Of a stretch of 64,000 bases of DNA, positions 1-8,670 are shown piece after piece. The notes beneath the pieces were generated by a model. It saw nothing but the letters and a program-made list of their open reading frames with translations. It was not told the DNA's origin and ran no database searches. This DNA is from Salinigranum salinum (GTDB lineage Archaea; Halobacteriota; Halobacteria; Halobacteriales; Haloferacaceae), in contig NZ_VTOJ01000001.1 in the NCBI RefSeq assembly GCF_009176545.1, forward strand, positions 1,426,001 to 1,490,000. Direction: 5' to 3'. The position numbers were made by a program, and so were the translations under genes. Position 1 is the first letter of the stretch; each line of letters opens with the position of its first letter.

Positions 1-701
1 AGGGGCTCACGACGACGATCGACTGGAAGGACAAGGACGCGTACGGGCGGTCACTCTCCTCGGAGAAGCGCTCGCAGATGCACCGCCTGCGCAAGTGGCA
101 AGAACGCATTCGAACCAAAGACGCGGGCGAGCGCAACCTGCAGTTCGCGCTCTCGGAGATCGACCGAATGGCGAGCGCGCTGGGGGTGCCGCGGTCGGTC
201 CGCGAGGTCGCCTCCGTGATCTACCGGCGTGCGCTCAACGAGGACCTCATTCGCGGCCGCTCGATCGAGGGCGTCGCCACGAGCGCCCTGTACGCCGCCT
301 GCCGCAAGGAGGGGATCCCCCGGTCGCTCGAGGAGATCGCGGAAGTCTCCCGCGTCGAGCGGAAGGAGATCGGTCGGACCTATCGATACATCTCGCAGGA
401 ACTCGGGCTGGAGATGAGACCGGTCGATCCGACGAAGTACGTCCCGCGCTTCTGCTCCGAACTCGGGCTCTCGAAGGAGGTCCAGTCGAAGGCCGCGGAG
501 ATCATCGACACGACGGCCGAAGAGGGCCTGCTGTCGGGGAAGTCGCCGACGGGGTTCGCCGCCGCCGCCATCTACGCCGCCTCCCTCCTCTGCAACGAGA
601 AGAAGACCCAGCGCGAGGTCGCCGACGTCGCCCAGGTCACGGAAGTAACTATCCGCAATCGCTACCAGGAACAGATCGAAGCGATGGACATCCACGCCTG
701 A
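1..701 (+). CDS. tfb: Transcription initiation factor IIB (TFB), 5' truncated by window
   Basis: General transcription factor that bridges TBP-bound promoter DNA and RNA polymerase. The visible 233 residues (reading from base 3) start in the B-reader/linker ([20 protein letters not shown]), run through the linker ([16 protein letters not shown]), and contain both cyclin-like repeats: the first holds [19 protein letters not shown], the second [20 protein letters not shown], each a hallmark of TFB core repeats. The C terminus ends in the recognition-helix region ([15 protein letters not shown]). The N-terminal zinc ribbon lies upstream of the window. Haloarchaea usually carry many TFB paralogs and the visible part cannot say which one this is. 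Family assignment is secure. Confidence 0.97.
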   Translation, partial: GLTTTIDWKDKDAYGRSLSSEKRSQMHRLRKWQERIRTKDAGERNLQFALSEIDRMASALGVPRSVREVASVIYRRALNEDLIRGRSIEGVATSALYAACRKEGIPRSLEEIAEVSRVERKEIGRTYRYISQELGLEMRPVDPTKYVPRFCSELGLSKEVQSKAAEIIDTTAEEGLLSGKSPTGFAAAAIYAASLLCNEKKTQREVADVAQVTEVTIRNRYQEQIEAMDIHA

Positions 702-789
702 GCCGACGGGAACCGGTCGGTCGCAACCGACGTGACATGGTCGGAGTGGGCCCGACCCTTCTTGTGGCGGCACGCGGTACGGGAGGGCG

Positions 790-1194
790 ATGATCGACCT
801 CCCCTGGCGTAACGACGACGCGGAGGGCGACCCCGCCAACGACGTCGACGGCGTCCCCACGAACGACGCCACGGCGGACGCCCACGACGAGGCGCTCGTC
901 GTCTGCCGGTGTCAGGACGGCACCCTCGTCGTCTACGAGGACCGGGTAGTCATCGAACGGGCCCGACGTTCGAAGTTCGACGACACGACGGTTCCGTTCG
1001 AGGAGATCAGCGGCGTCGACTACGCCGGGGGGATCGCTATCGGCTACATCCAGCTCGAACTGGTCGGCGTCGCCCTCGACGCCGGTGGGCTCTTCTCGTC
1101 CCCGGTCAACGAGCGGACGCTCCACTTCGGTGGCGGCGGCCGGGACTGTGCGAAACGGGCCCGGGACGCGATCCTGGAGCGGGCACGGGGGTGA
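790..1194 (+). CDS. Conserved haloarchaeal protein, possible PH-like domain
   Basis: A 134-residue soluble protein. After an acidic, Asn/Asp-rich N terminus of about 30 residues comes a compact domain of alternating strands (LVVCRCQDGTLVVYEDRVVI, then VPFEEISGVDYAGG, then a terminal helix CAKRARDAILERAR). That arrangement, strand-rich core plus one C-terminal helix and an EISGVDY turn, resembles the short bacterial-type PH-like domains (DUF4429-like), but this is fold-level resemblance read by eye. It stands alone, 88 bp after tfb and 87 bp before nreA, in the same direction. There is no signal peptide or membrane segment. Function unknown. Confidence 0.75.
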   Translation: MIDLPWRNDDAEGDPANDVDGVPTNDATADAHDEALVVCRCQDGTLVVYEDRVVIERARRSKFDDTTVPFEEISGVDYAGGIAIGYIQLELVGVALDAGGLFSSPVNERTLHFGGGGRDCAKRARDAILERARG

Positions 1195-1250
1195 CGGACC
1201 GCGTGGTCGCCGCTGGCCGGCTCCCCGGGCGTGGCCCGCAGCCGACAACC

Positions 1251-1257
1251 CTTATAG
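1251..1257 (+). promoter_or_regulatory. TATA-like box of nreA
   Basis: CTTATAG is centred 28 nt before the nreA ATG, the spacing expected for a leaderless archaeal transcript. It supports the ATG at 1282 as the start. Confidence 0.6.
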
Positions 1258-1281
1258 CCGAACGAACCCAATTCGGACTGG

Positions 1282-2559
1282 ATGCGCCTCGACGACTATC
1301 TCGACATCGAGGCGAACGAGCGCGCCGAGCGCCGCCGCCTCGCCGAACAGAAGTCCTACGCCATCCTCGACCACCTCCAGACCTTCCAGGAACGGTTCGA
1401 CGAGGTGGTCCAGGGCGACTCGATCTACGGGGGCGTCTCCCCGTCAATCTTCGTCGGCCGGGCGAACTATCCGCGGGTGTCGACGGGGATCCTCTCGCCC
1501 GTGGGCGTGGGCGACGACGCGGACGCGGCGACGTTCGAGACGAGCGCCGCGTGGTACGACGAGGGCGTCTCCATCTCCGACGTCTTCCGGCGGCGGACGT
1601 CGCTTCTGAACTCGAACCAGTCTACCGAGGTCGAGCGCGTCCACGACGCGTGGGACGGTTTCCTCGGCGTCCAGCGCGAGGTGGCGATCGCCGACCGTCC
1701 CGTCACCGTCGAGATCGGCCTCGACGGTCGGCCCGACCTCGACCTCGACCCCGGCCGCGACGACATCGCCACTCCGACGGGGCCGCGGGCCCGCGCTCGC
1801 TCCGCCGAACTCGGGGAGAACCCCCACGTCCCCCGGCCCGTCGAGAAGACGCTCGAGGACGACGACTGGAACGCCCAGGGGGCGATGACCTACCTGTACC
1901 GACGTGGCTTCGACGTGTACGACATCAACACGATCCTCTCCGCGGGGGCGCTCGGTCGAGGAGAGAACCGAAAGCTGGTCCCGACGCGGTGGTCCATTAC
2001 TGCTGTTGACGACACACTTGGGGAGTACCTCCGTGGCAGAATCCGCGACGCGCCCTCGGTGGACGGCGTCGAGGTCTACCGCAACGAGTTCCTCGGCAAC
2101 GCCTTCTGGGTCGTGCTCGCCCCCGGCCAGTGGGAGTTCGAACTCGTCGAGATGAAGGCCCCGGGGAGCGTCTGGAACCCCGACCCCGAGGCGGGCGTGT
2201 GGCTCGCTGCCGACCGCGAGGGTCGGGAGGGTCGGACGGGCTACGTCGAGGAGACCGCAGGTGCGTACCACGCCTCGCGGCTGGGCGTGCTCGAACACCT
2301 CGAGTCGCGGGGGCGACAGGCGAAGGCGCTCGTGCTCAGACACGTCTCCGACGACTACTGGGGTCCCTGTGGTGTGTGGCAGGTCCGCGAGAGCGTCCGC
2401 GACGCGTTCGACGAGGAGGGAGGCCGCGCGGAGACGCTCGGCGAGGCGGTCCGCTCCGTCTCGGAGTACCTCCCGGTGTCGCTCGGGCGGCTCCGACGGA
2501 AGTCGACGATGGTGTCGGGACTGCAGGCGACGCTGACCGACTTCGGAGCCGACGTGTGA
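1282..2559 (+). CDS. nreA: NreA-type DNA repair protein
   Basis: 425 residues, full length for the archaeal Nre family, which acts in DNA damage tolerance together with the PCNA sliding clamp. The conserved core is recognisable in IYGGVSPSIFVGRANYPRV near the N terminus, SAGALGRGENRKLVPTRWSI in the middle and GNAFWVVLAPGQWEFELVE after it. The extreme C terminus reads QATLTDFG (residues about 415-422), which matches the Q-x-x-L-x-x-F core of a PCNA-interacting peptide. There is no zinc-finger extension, so it fits NreA rather than NreB. It is monocistronic, preceded by a TATA-like box at the leaderless distance. Confidence 0.93.
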   Translation: MRLDDYLDIEANERAERRRLAEQKSYAILDHLQTFQERFDEVVQGDSIYGGVSPSIFVGRANYPRVSTGILSPVGVGDDADAATFETSAAWYDEGVSISDVFRRRTSLLNSNQSTEVERVHDAWDGFLGVQREVAIADRPVTVEIGLDGRPDLDLDPGRDDIATPTGPRARARSAELGENPHVPRPVEKTLEDDDWNAQGAMTYLYRRGFDVYDINTILSAGALGRGENRKLVPTRWSITAVDDTLGEYLRGRIRDAPSVDGVEVYRNEFLGNAFWVVLAPGQWEFELVEMKAPGSVWNPDPEAGVWLAADREGREGRTGYVEETAGAYHASRLGVLEHLESRGRQAKALVLRHVSDDYWGPCGVWQVRESVRDAFDEEGGRAETLGEAVRSVSEYLPVSLGRLRRKSTMVSGLQATLTDFGADV

Positions 2560-2676
2560 TTCCCTCTCCGTGTCGGGTTTGCCTCCCTCGAGGTGACGAC
2601 CACGCATCCACGCATCCGGACGACGCGGTTCGACAGCGCAGGCCAGCGACGTGTCCGACCGGGGTACAACGGTAAA

Positions 2677-2697
2677 GTAGCTCTACCGCGGAGCTAC
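2677..2697. promoter_or_regulatory. Perfect inverted repeat before Lrp-family gene (putative operator)
   Basis: GTAGCTC (2677-2683) and GAGCTAC (2691-2697) are exact reverse complements with a 7-nt spacer, ending 4 nt before the ATG at 2702. A TATA-like GGTAAAG abuts it upstream (2671-2677). A protein bound here would sit on the transcription start, so autoregulation by the downstream Lrp/AsnC protein is a reasonable inference. Confidence 0.6.
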
Positions 2698-2701
2698 GAG
2701 C

Positions 2702-3187
2702 ATGAGTGACGAGGCCATCGACGACGTGGACAGGGCCATTCTGTACGCGTTACAGGAAGACGCCCGCAACATGTCTTCGGGTGACATCGCAGAGCGTGCG
2801 GGTACCTCCGGCAGTACCGTCCGCAAGCGTATCCAGCGCCTCGAGTCGGACGGACTCATCAAAGGGTACAGTGCCGAGATAGATTATCCGAAGACGGGCT
2901 ACCCGCTTCGAATGTTGTTGTTCTGCACGGCCTCGATCCCCGAACGGGGCAGCCTCGTTCCGAAGATTCTGGACATCGACGGCGTCGTCTCGGTGCAGGA
3001 GCTGGTCACGGGCGAACAGAACCTGCTCGTGACCGCGGTCGGCGAGTCGGACAACGACGTCACGCCCATCGCCCAGGAACTCCTCGAGATGGGGCTCACG
3101 GTCGCCGACGAGGTGCTCGTGCGGAGCCACGAGACGACCCCTTTCGGCGGGTTCGATCCCGAGAAACGGTCGTCGGACCGATCCTGA
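2702..3187 (+). CDS. Lrp/AsnC family transcriptional regulator
   Basis: 161 residues. The N-terminal winged helix-turn-helix (residues about 5-60) shows the family signature: IDDVDRAILYALQEDARNMS followed by IAERAGTSGSTVRKRIQRLE and GLIKGYSAEID. The C-terminal half is a RAM/AsnC ligand-sensing domain (ILDIDGVVSVQELVTGEQNL). Such proteins assemble as dimers or octamers and respond to amino acids or other small metabolites; the ligand cannot be inferred here. It is monocistronic and starts just after a perfect palindrome at 2677-2697, which argues for negative autoregulation. The next genes (dabB-dabA) lie about 500 bp downstream in the same direction, so control of the DAB genes is possible but unproven. 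Confidence 0.92.
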   Translation: MSDEAIDDVDRAILYALQEDARNMSSGDIAERAGTSGSTVRKRIQRLESDGLIKGYSAEIDYPKTGYPLRMLLFCTASIPERGSLVPKILDIDGVVSVQELVTGEQNLLVTAVGESDNDVTPIAQELLEMGLTVADEVLVRSHETTPFGGFDPEKRSSDRS

Positions 3188-3686
3188 TCTCTCCGGGTGC
3201 ATGGGCCCGCCGGTCGCTAAGAACGATCGGGAACGACCGAATCCGGCGGGGCGTCTCGGTCCAGGACGCCGAAGGGACTGACACGGTCACGGGCGACGGT
3301 GCCGGTCGGTCGACAGTGCAGTCACGTCTCCCTCTCAGGGACCGACAGGTGGCTCTATCGGGTCCGAACCATCGAGGGACCCCCGGAGGACGGGCGCTGA
3401 TCCTCACGCCACCGGATCCGCCCTCACTTCCGTCGCGGGTGCCTACTCGACGTTTCCGGTGAACAGACGACCACGACCCGGTTCGCGTGCGCTCCCCACG
3501 TAGAGAGTGTTCTCGTGCTCAGACTTCTCGTGCTCAGACCATAATGTTCTATAATTCGGCATCTGAAGAACAGTTTGGGAATATAGTTAGATTTAATAGC
3601 TAATCTGTTCCTCTACTGCGTAGAGGCGACCGCAGACCGCGCTCGGGGTGGGGCGACGACCCGTCGTCGCGGTGGTGGGGTCGTCG
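3188..3686. other. Long intergenic region upstream of dabB, with AT-rich segment
   Basis: No credible gene. The first 320 bp are GC-rich without features. From about 3540 to 3610 the sequence turns sharply AT-rich, contrasting with everything around it, and includes TTTAATAG near 3592-3599 that could serve as a TATA box, plus a short inverted pair TTAG...CTAA. An exact tandem 15-bp repeat lies just before this stretch. This is the likely regulated promoter of dabB-dabA. Confidence 0.6.
3510..3539. repeat. Tandem exact 15-bp repeat upstream of dabB
   Basis: TTCTCGTGCTCAGAC occurs twice head to tail with no mismatch (3510-3524 and 3525-3539). It lies about 55 bp upstream of the best TATA candidate of dabB, a position typical of an activator or repressor site. 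Confidence 0.8.
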
Positions 3687-5186
3687 ATGGACCAACCGAT
3701 GACAGGGCAAGACCGGACACCGACTGTGGGACAGCTTCCGACTCCAACGAGCAGGGGATCACGCGTGCCGACGACGCTGACGCGACTCGTGTGGTTCCTG
3801 TGGATCGCGAGCCTCGGGGTGCTCGCAGTCCACTTCTGGAGCGGCGAGACGTGGGAGCTGGCCGGAGTCGTGGTCGTCGACGGACTGACGGTCGTGATGT
3901 GGACGGCGGTGACGTTCTTCAGCGGCATCGTCCACAGCTACTCGCGGCGCTACATGGCCGGGAGTCGGACGATGGACCGGTTCTTCGGACGCGTGTTCGC
4001 GTTCACGCTGACCGTGATGGTGTTGGTCGCGGCGGACAGTTTCGTCCTGTTCGGGGCGGCGTGGCTCGTGATGGGGCTCGTGATGGCCGAGCTGATCGGC
4101 CACGTCGAGGGGTGGTCACAGGCACGGGCCGCAGCCTCGCTCGCGCGTCGGTACTTCCTCGCGAGTAGTGCGTCTCTCGCCGTGGGACTCGTGGCGCTGT
4201 GGTGGCTCACCGGGACGACGACGGTCTCCGGGACCGCGTCGACCGTCGGGACCACCTCGTCGTCGCTCGTGCTGCTCGCCGCCGGTGCGCTCCTGGCCGC
4301 CGCGATGGTCCAGTCGGCGCTCGTTCCGTTCCACACGTGGCTGCTCTCGTCGATGACGGCTCCCACGCCGGCTTCGGCGCTGATGCACGCCGGATTCGTC
4401 AACGCCGGGGGGATCCTCCTGGTACGCTTCGCGCCGGTCGTCACCGTCGACGCCAGCTTCATGCTCGCGATCGTCCTCGTCGGCGCGGCGAGCGCGCTGC
4501 TGGGCAAACTCCTGAAGACCGTCCAGACGGACGTCAAGGGCCAGCTCGGCTGCTCGACGGTCGGACAGATGGGGTTCATGATCATGCAAGCCGGGCTGGG
4601 CTTCTTCGGGGCCGCCATCACCCACCTCGTCCTGCACGGGTTGTACAAGGCGTACCAGTTCCTCGGCTCCGGCAGCCGAGTCGAACACGTGAGTCCGACG
4701 AGGACGACGGCTTCGGGCTCGTCGGGTCTCGTCGGCGTCGCCGTGATCGTCGGCACTGGCCTCGCAGGCGGCGCCCTGTTCGCCGGACTCACCGGCAAGG
4801 GGACCGCGCTGGACAGCGGACTCCTGCTCACACTCCTCGTCGTCCTGACGGTCCTGCACGCTGCCCGCGAGGTCGTCGTGCGGACCTCGATACCGGCCAC
4901 GATCCGGTACGGCGCCGTCCCGCTGATCGCGCTGCCGGCGATCGCCGTCTACGCGGTGGTCTATCGGCTGATCGAGGGCCTCCTGGCCGGACTCCCCGCA
5001 GTCGGACAGCCGGCTGAACTGACGGCGGTCCACGGGCTCGTCGCCGCGGCGTTCGTCGTGGCGTACGTCGCCGTCGAGAGCGGCGTCTACCGGCGCAGCC
5101 ACCGCCTGTACGCGGCACTGATGAACGCGACCAGACCCGCGTCGGACTCCCTGCTGCTCTCGAGGGAGGACTACCATGAGTACTGA
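3687..5186 (+). CDS. dabB: DabB: proton-channel subunit of DAB inorganic-carbon accumulation system (NuoL-like)
   Basis: 499-residue polytopic membrane protein of the NuoL/MrpA antiporter-like family. Diagnostic stretches are VPFHTWLLSSMTAPTPASAL, KTVQTDVKGQLGCSTVGQMG and HLVLHGLYKAYQFLG, the equivalents of the Lys/His-bearing proton-path helices of complex I subunit NuoL. It is not part of a nuo or mrp operon: the only partner is a DUF2309 protein whose ATG at 5176 lies inside the end of this gene. That pairing defines DAB systems, in which DabB is thought to carry protons and so energise the carbonic-anhydrase-like DabA. The start is uncertain: ATG 3687 is preferred, GTG 3648 in the same frame would add 13 residues. 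Promoter candidates lie in the AT-rich region upstream. Confidence 0.9.
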   Translation: MDQPMTGQDRTPTVGQLPTPTSRGSRVPTTLTRLVWFLWIASLGVLAVHFWSGETWELAGVVVVDGLTVVMWTAVTFFSGIVHSYSRRYMAGSRTMDRFFGRVFAFTLTVMVLVAADSFVLFGAAWLVMGLVMAELIGHVEGWSQARAAASLARRYFLASSASLAVGLVALWWLTGTTTVSGTASTVGTTSSSLVLLAAGALLAAAMVQSALVPFHTWLLSSMTAPTPASALMHAGFVNAGGILLVRFAPVVTVDASFMLAIVLVGAASALLGKLLKTVQTDVKGQLGCSTVGQMGFMIMQAGLGFFGAAITHLVLHGLYKAYQFLGSGSRVEHVSPTRTTASGSSGLVGVAVIVGTGLAGGALFAGLTGKGTALDSGLLLTLLVVLTVLHAAREVVVRTSIPATIRYGAVPLIALPAIAVYAVVYRLIEGLLAGLPAVGQPAELTAVHGLVAAAFVVAYVAVESGVYRRSHRLYAALMNATRPASDSLLLSREDYHEY

Positions 5187-7632
5187 ACACGCCATCGAGG
5201 AGAGCATCGAAGCGGCGGCCGACGTGGTCGGCCCCGTCTGGCCGCTCCACTCGTTCGTGACGGCCAACCCGCTGGCTGGCTTCGAGGACGAGCCGTTCCA
5301 CGAGGCCGTCGCGCACGCCGAACGGCTGTTCGGCGGCGACGGCTACCCGAGCGCAGACGTGTTCCGTCGCGCGCTCGAGTCCGGGGAGATCGACCCAGCG
5401 GTGGTGCGGGCCGAACTGGCCGCTCACGGCTACGACGACGACCTCGACGCGTCGCTCGACCGCATGGCCGCCGCGTCGAAGGACACGCTCGGCACGTCGA
5501 CGACGGCCACGGATCGGGTCGACGCGGTGCTGACGAAGTGGCTGGCGGCGTTCCTCGACCAGGGACAGGCCGAGTGGCCCATGCCGAACCGCGAGCAGGG
5601 CTTCTACGCGGCGTTCCGCACCGTGGCTCGGTACGACGGCGACATCCCCGACGCGGACGCGCTCGTCGACCTCCCCGACCGGCCGGTCGACGCGATCCGT
5701 GACCGGCTCGCCGACTATCCCGTCGGCGAGTGGCGCGACGTCTTCGAATTCCAGCTGGCCGCGCTCCCGGGCTGGACGGGGTTGGTCAAGCAGCGTGTCG
5801 ACGACCTCGATGCGTGGCAGTCGACGTATCCGATCACGCTCTCGGAGTATCTGGCAGTGCGGCTGACGCTCGTCGACCTGTTCGACGCGCCGCTCGCTCC
5901 CGCCGAGGCACCCGACGGCGACGCCAGCCACACCCCGGGAGAGCTGGACACGGACACAAACGAGGACGGCGGTGACGTCCCCCTCCCGGAACTCTGGCTG
6001 ACCGCGTGGGAGGCGACCTACCGCGCCGAACTGGTCGATGCCCTCACCGAGGCGAGTGAATCGCTCGCCGACACGCCGGATGGGGACCGGCCGGACGCCC
6101 AGCTCGTCTTCTGCATCGACACGCGTTCGGAGATCGTCCGCCGGCACGTCGAGGCCGCCGGGAACTACGAGACGCACGGCTACGCCGGGTTCTTCGGCAT
6201 CCCGATGCGGTACGCCGGCTACGACTCCGACGTGACGGTCGACGCCTGTCCGCCGATCCTCGACGCACAGCACTACATCCTGGACCGTCCCACGAGGACG
6301 ACGAGCAGCGACAGAACCGGGTACGACCGCTGGCACGGGGTGGTCGGGTCCGCGACGCACGCGATCGAGCGTCTCAAATCCAACGCCGCGACGGCGTTCA
6401 GCTTCGTCGAGAGCGCTGGCGTGGGTTACGGGGCCGCCCTGGCCGCCCGGACGCTCCTCCCGGCACGCGTCCACGACCTGTTCGACACTGTCGACGGCCA
6501 CGTCCCCGACGCCCACGAGTTCTGTGAGCCGCGGATCGATTACACGCCCGACCCCGTCTCGACGCTTCGGGCCGGCCTCACGCTCGACGAGAAGGTCGAG
6601 TACGCGGCGGCGGCCTTCGAACTCATGGGGATCGAGGAGTTCGCCCGCGTGGTCGTCTTCTGTGGCCACGCCAGCGAGACGACGAACAACCCGTACGAGT
6701 CGAGTCTCGACTGTGGTGCCTGCGCCGGCAACCCCGGTGGCCCGAACGCTCGCGTCCTCGCGGCGATCTGCAACGACGACGCGGTCAGAGCGGCCCTCGG
6801 AGCGCGCGGGATCGACGTCCCCGACGACACCGTCTTCGTCGCCGGCGAGCACAACACGACCACCGACGAGGTGGAGCTGTACGCCAGCAACGTGCCCGAC
6901 ACGCACGCGGACGACCTCGAACGGCTCCGCGCCGACCTCGCGACCGCACGCATCGGGGCCGCGGCCGAGCGCGCCGGTGACATGGGTGCCGACGCCGAGT
7001 CGGGAGTTCGTGAGACGGAGCGGCGTGCCGCCGACTGGGCGGAGACCCGCCCCGAGTGGGGGTTGGCCGGCAACGCGGGGTTCGTCGTCGGCCCCCGGGC
7101 GCTCACCGCGGGCCTCGATCTGGACGGCCGGTCGTTCCTCCACTCGTACGACTGGACGACCGACCCGGACGGCGACGCCCTCGAGGTGATCATGACCGGG
7201 CCGATGGTCGTCACGCAGTGGATCAACACGCAGTACTACTTCGCGACGGTCGACAACGGGGTGTACGGGAGCGGGTCGAAGGTGACACAGAATCCGGTCG
7301 GGAACGTGGGCGTCTTCCAGGGCAACGGCGGTGACCTGATGACCGGCCTTCCGTCGCAGTCGCTGCTGAGTGCGGACGACGAACTCTACCACCAGCCGCT
7401 CCGTCTCTCGACGGTCATCCACGCTCCGGTCGAGCGCGTCACCGACGTTCTGGCCGACCACGAGGCGATGCGCGGACTCCTCGACAACGGCTGGCTCTCG
7501 CTGACGGTCGTCGATCCGCAACGGGATCACCGGGCGTTCCACTACGACGGTGAGCTCGACTGGGCACCGAGCGACGAACCGGTGGCAGCGACGCCGGAAT
7601 CGCCGACGAAACCCGCCCTCGCGGACGACTGA
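5176..7632 (+). CDS. dabA: DabA: DUF2309 (UPF0753) zinc carbonic-anhydrase-like subunit
   Basis: 818 residues, full length for DabA. The beta-carbonic-anhydrase-like zinc site is intact: FCIDTRSE gives Cys313 and Asp315, CGHASETTNNPYESSLDCGA gives His498 and Cys513. The 15-residue His-Cys interval equals that of the characterised bacterial DabA. The protein is predicted cytosolic and bound to DabB; the complex is proposed to hydrate CO2 to bicarbonate vectorially, driven by the cation gradient. It overlaps dabB by 11 bp, with a perfect GGAGGA Shine-Dalgarno at 5165-5170, so translation is coupled. An acidic low-complexity insert (about residues 245-265) is a haloarchaeal adaptation. Family assignment is secure; activity in this host is inferred. 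Confidence 0.94.
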   Translation: MSTEHAIEESIEAAADVVGPVWPLHSFVTANPLAGFEDEPFHEAVAHAERLFGGDGYPSADVFRRALESGEIDPAVVRAELAAHGYDDDLDASLDRMAAASKDTLGTSTTATDRVDAVLTKWLAAFLDQGQAEWPMPNREQGFYAAFRTVARYDGDIPDADALVDLPDRPVDAIRDRLADYPVGEWRDVFEFQLAALPGWTGLVKQRVDDLDAWQSTYPITLSEYLAVRLTLVDLFDAPLAPAEAPDGDASHTPGELDTDTNEDGGDVPLPELWLTAWEATYRAELVDALTEASESLADTPDGDRPDAQLVFCIDTRSEIVRRHVEAAGNYETHGYAGFFGIPMRYAGYDSDVTVDACPPILDAQHYILDRPTRTTSSDRTGYDRWHGVVGSATHAIERLKSNAATAFSFVESAGVGYGAALAARTLLPARVHDLFDTVDGHVPDAHEFCEPRIDYTPDPVSTLRAGLTLDEKVEYAAAAFELMGIEEFARVVVFCGHASETTNNPYESSLDCGACAGNPGGPNARVLAAICNDDAVRAALGARGIDVPDDTVFVAGEHNTTTDEVELYASNVPDTHADDLERLRADLATARIGAAAERAGDMGADAESGVRETERRAADWAETRPEWGLAGNAGFVVGPRALTAGLDLDGRSFLHSYDWTTDPDGDALEVIMTGPMVVTQWINTQYYFATVDNGVYGSGSKVTQNPVGNVGVFQGNGGDLMTGLPSQSLLSADDELYHQPLRLSTVIHAPVERVTDVLADHEAMRGLLDNGWLSLTVVDPQRDHRAFHYDGELDWAPSDEPVAATPESPTKPALADD

Positions 7633-7800
7633 GCAGGTCGGTGCGACCGACTCGCGGCGAGTCGTCGCACCGACCCGGCGAACGCTGGTGCGGGCTCGCG
7701 ACAGTCCCGTCGACCGGGACGAGACGCAGTGCATCGATCGGCACTCGTCTCGGTCCCTTGCCGACCGGCGTCACGGCGTCACGGACGGGAGGGGAACAAG

Positions 7801-7808
7801 GCATATAG
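7801..7808 (+). promoter_or_regulatory. TATA-like box for small membrane protein
   Basis: GCATATAG is centred 28 nt before ATG 7832 and decides that start over the longer open frame upstream. Confidence 0.6.
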
Positions 7809-7831
7809 TCGCGGGTGCCGGACCGTCGCGC

Positions 7832-8065
7832 ATGGTCCCGCTGTTTCCCGGCGTCCCCGGCGGTCCGGAACTCCTCGTGATACTCCTCCTGCTGGTCGCG
7901 CTCTTCGGCGTACCGATCGTGATCGCCGTCCTCGGCTGGCAGTACCTCGCCGGCGACGACGACCAGATCGAAGCGCTGGAAGCCCGAGTGCGCGACCTCG
8001 AATCGGAACTCGACGAGGCGGACGACGACGAGTCGCGGGAGCGAACTGACGGATCGCAGGAGTGA
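7832..8065 (+). CDS. Small single-span membrane protein, TatA-like layout
   Basis: 77 residues. The N terminus (FPGVPGGPELLVILLLLVA) is followed by one transmembrane helix to about residue 32, then an acidic amphipathic coiled coil (IEALEARVRDLESELDEA) and a charged tail. The P-G-G-P-E-L entry and hydrophobic stretch resemble TatA, the pore-forming subunit of twin-arginine translocase, but the usual TatA Phe-Gly hinge is replaced by FGVPIVIAV, and the coiled coil is not the classical amphipathic helix. It is best called a TatA-like or anchored coiled-coil protein of unknown role. It stands alone, convergent with the DUF302 gene 25 bp away. Confidence 0.75.
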   Translation: MVPLFPGVPGGPELLVILLLLVALFGVPIVIAVLGWQYLAGDDDQIEALEARVRDLESELDEADDDESRERTDGSQE

Positions 8066-8090
8066 GCAGGCGAATCGCGGGTGCCGGGGA

Positions 8091-8561
8091 TCAGTCGTCG
8101 GCCGCGGCCTCGGCGGCCGTGTCGAGGTTTGCCCACGCCTCCTCGACCAGTTCGCCCGTCGTGGCGACGATGTCGGCCATCTCCTCGTCGTCGGGTGCCA
8201 TCCCGACGAGTCGGGCGATGCGCATGATGCTGACGTGGTACACCTCCTGCACGCCGGGTTCGGTCTGCCAGACGACCACGTTGCAGGGGACGAGTCCACC
8301 CAGTTTGTTGCCGGTCGCGTCGAGCGCGCGGTCGGCGACCTCGGGGTTGCACGCGCCGAGGACGTAGTAGGGGTCGCGGTCGGCACCGATCTTCTCGTTC
8401 AGCAGGTCGGAGAGCGAGAACTCTACCGCGGTGCCGAACCCCGCCCGCTTGAACGCGTCGCGGACGTGGTCGATCGCCTCCTCGTGTTCCATGTGGAGGG
8501 TCGCGCGGTGTTCGCCGATGTCGTCTCCCGTGAGGACGGCCGGATCGATCGGAAGTGTCAT
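8091..8561 (-). CDS. DUF302 family protein
   Basis: 156 residues from ATG 8561. The domain shows the DUF302 pattern: a conserved charged helix (EHEEAIDHVRDAFKRAGFGT), the VEFSLSDLLNEKIG segment, the YYVLGACNPEVADRAL motif with its single conserved Cys, and LVPCNVVVWQTEPG. DUF302 proteins are small alpha/beta domains of unknown biochemistry, seen alone or fused to redox and sulfur-related proteins. The ending EAAADD is acidic. The gene is monocistronic, with no clear functional neighbour. The start was chosen because the upstream 19 codons are Arg/Thr-rich and unlike the family. Confidence 0.88.
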   Translation of the reverse strand: MTLPIDPAVLTGDDIGEHRATLHMEHEEAIDHVRDAFKRAGFGTAVEFSLSDLLNEKIGADRDPYYVLGACNPEVADRALDATGNKLGGLVPCNVVVWQTEPGVQEVYHVSIMRIARLVGMAPDDEEMADIVATTGELVEEAWANLDTAAEAAADD

Positions 8562-8670
8562 CCAACGTCGGTTCGTCTGCGAGCGACGAAAAGGTATGGT
8601 AGTGTGGCGACAGAACAAGACCCTCGCGGGAGCGGGCTGGTGGTGACCGTCCCGCGGTCGTGCCGCGTCC

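Noticed and set aside
3687..5186. Call as NADH dehydrogenase subunit 5 or MrpA
   Set aside because: No nuo or mrp neighbours, and the coupled partner is DUF2309. This context defines DabB.
4828..7734. Open frame of almost 1000 codons on the minus strand across dabA
   Set aside because: It is antisense to a gene with intact zinc ligands and family length. Arg/Val/Asp-rich composition reflects GC3 bias of the sense strand, and no domain is recognisable.
7832..8065. Call as bona fide TatA
   Set aside because: The hinge Phe-Gly and following amphipathic helix of TatA are not present; only the N-terminal layout is similar. Kept as TatA-like.
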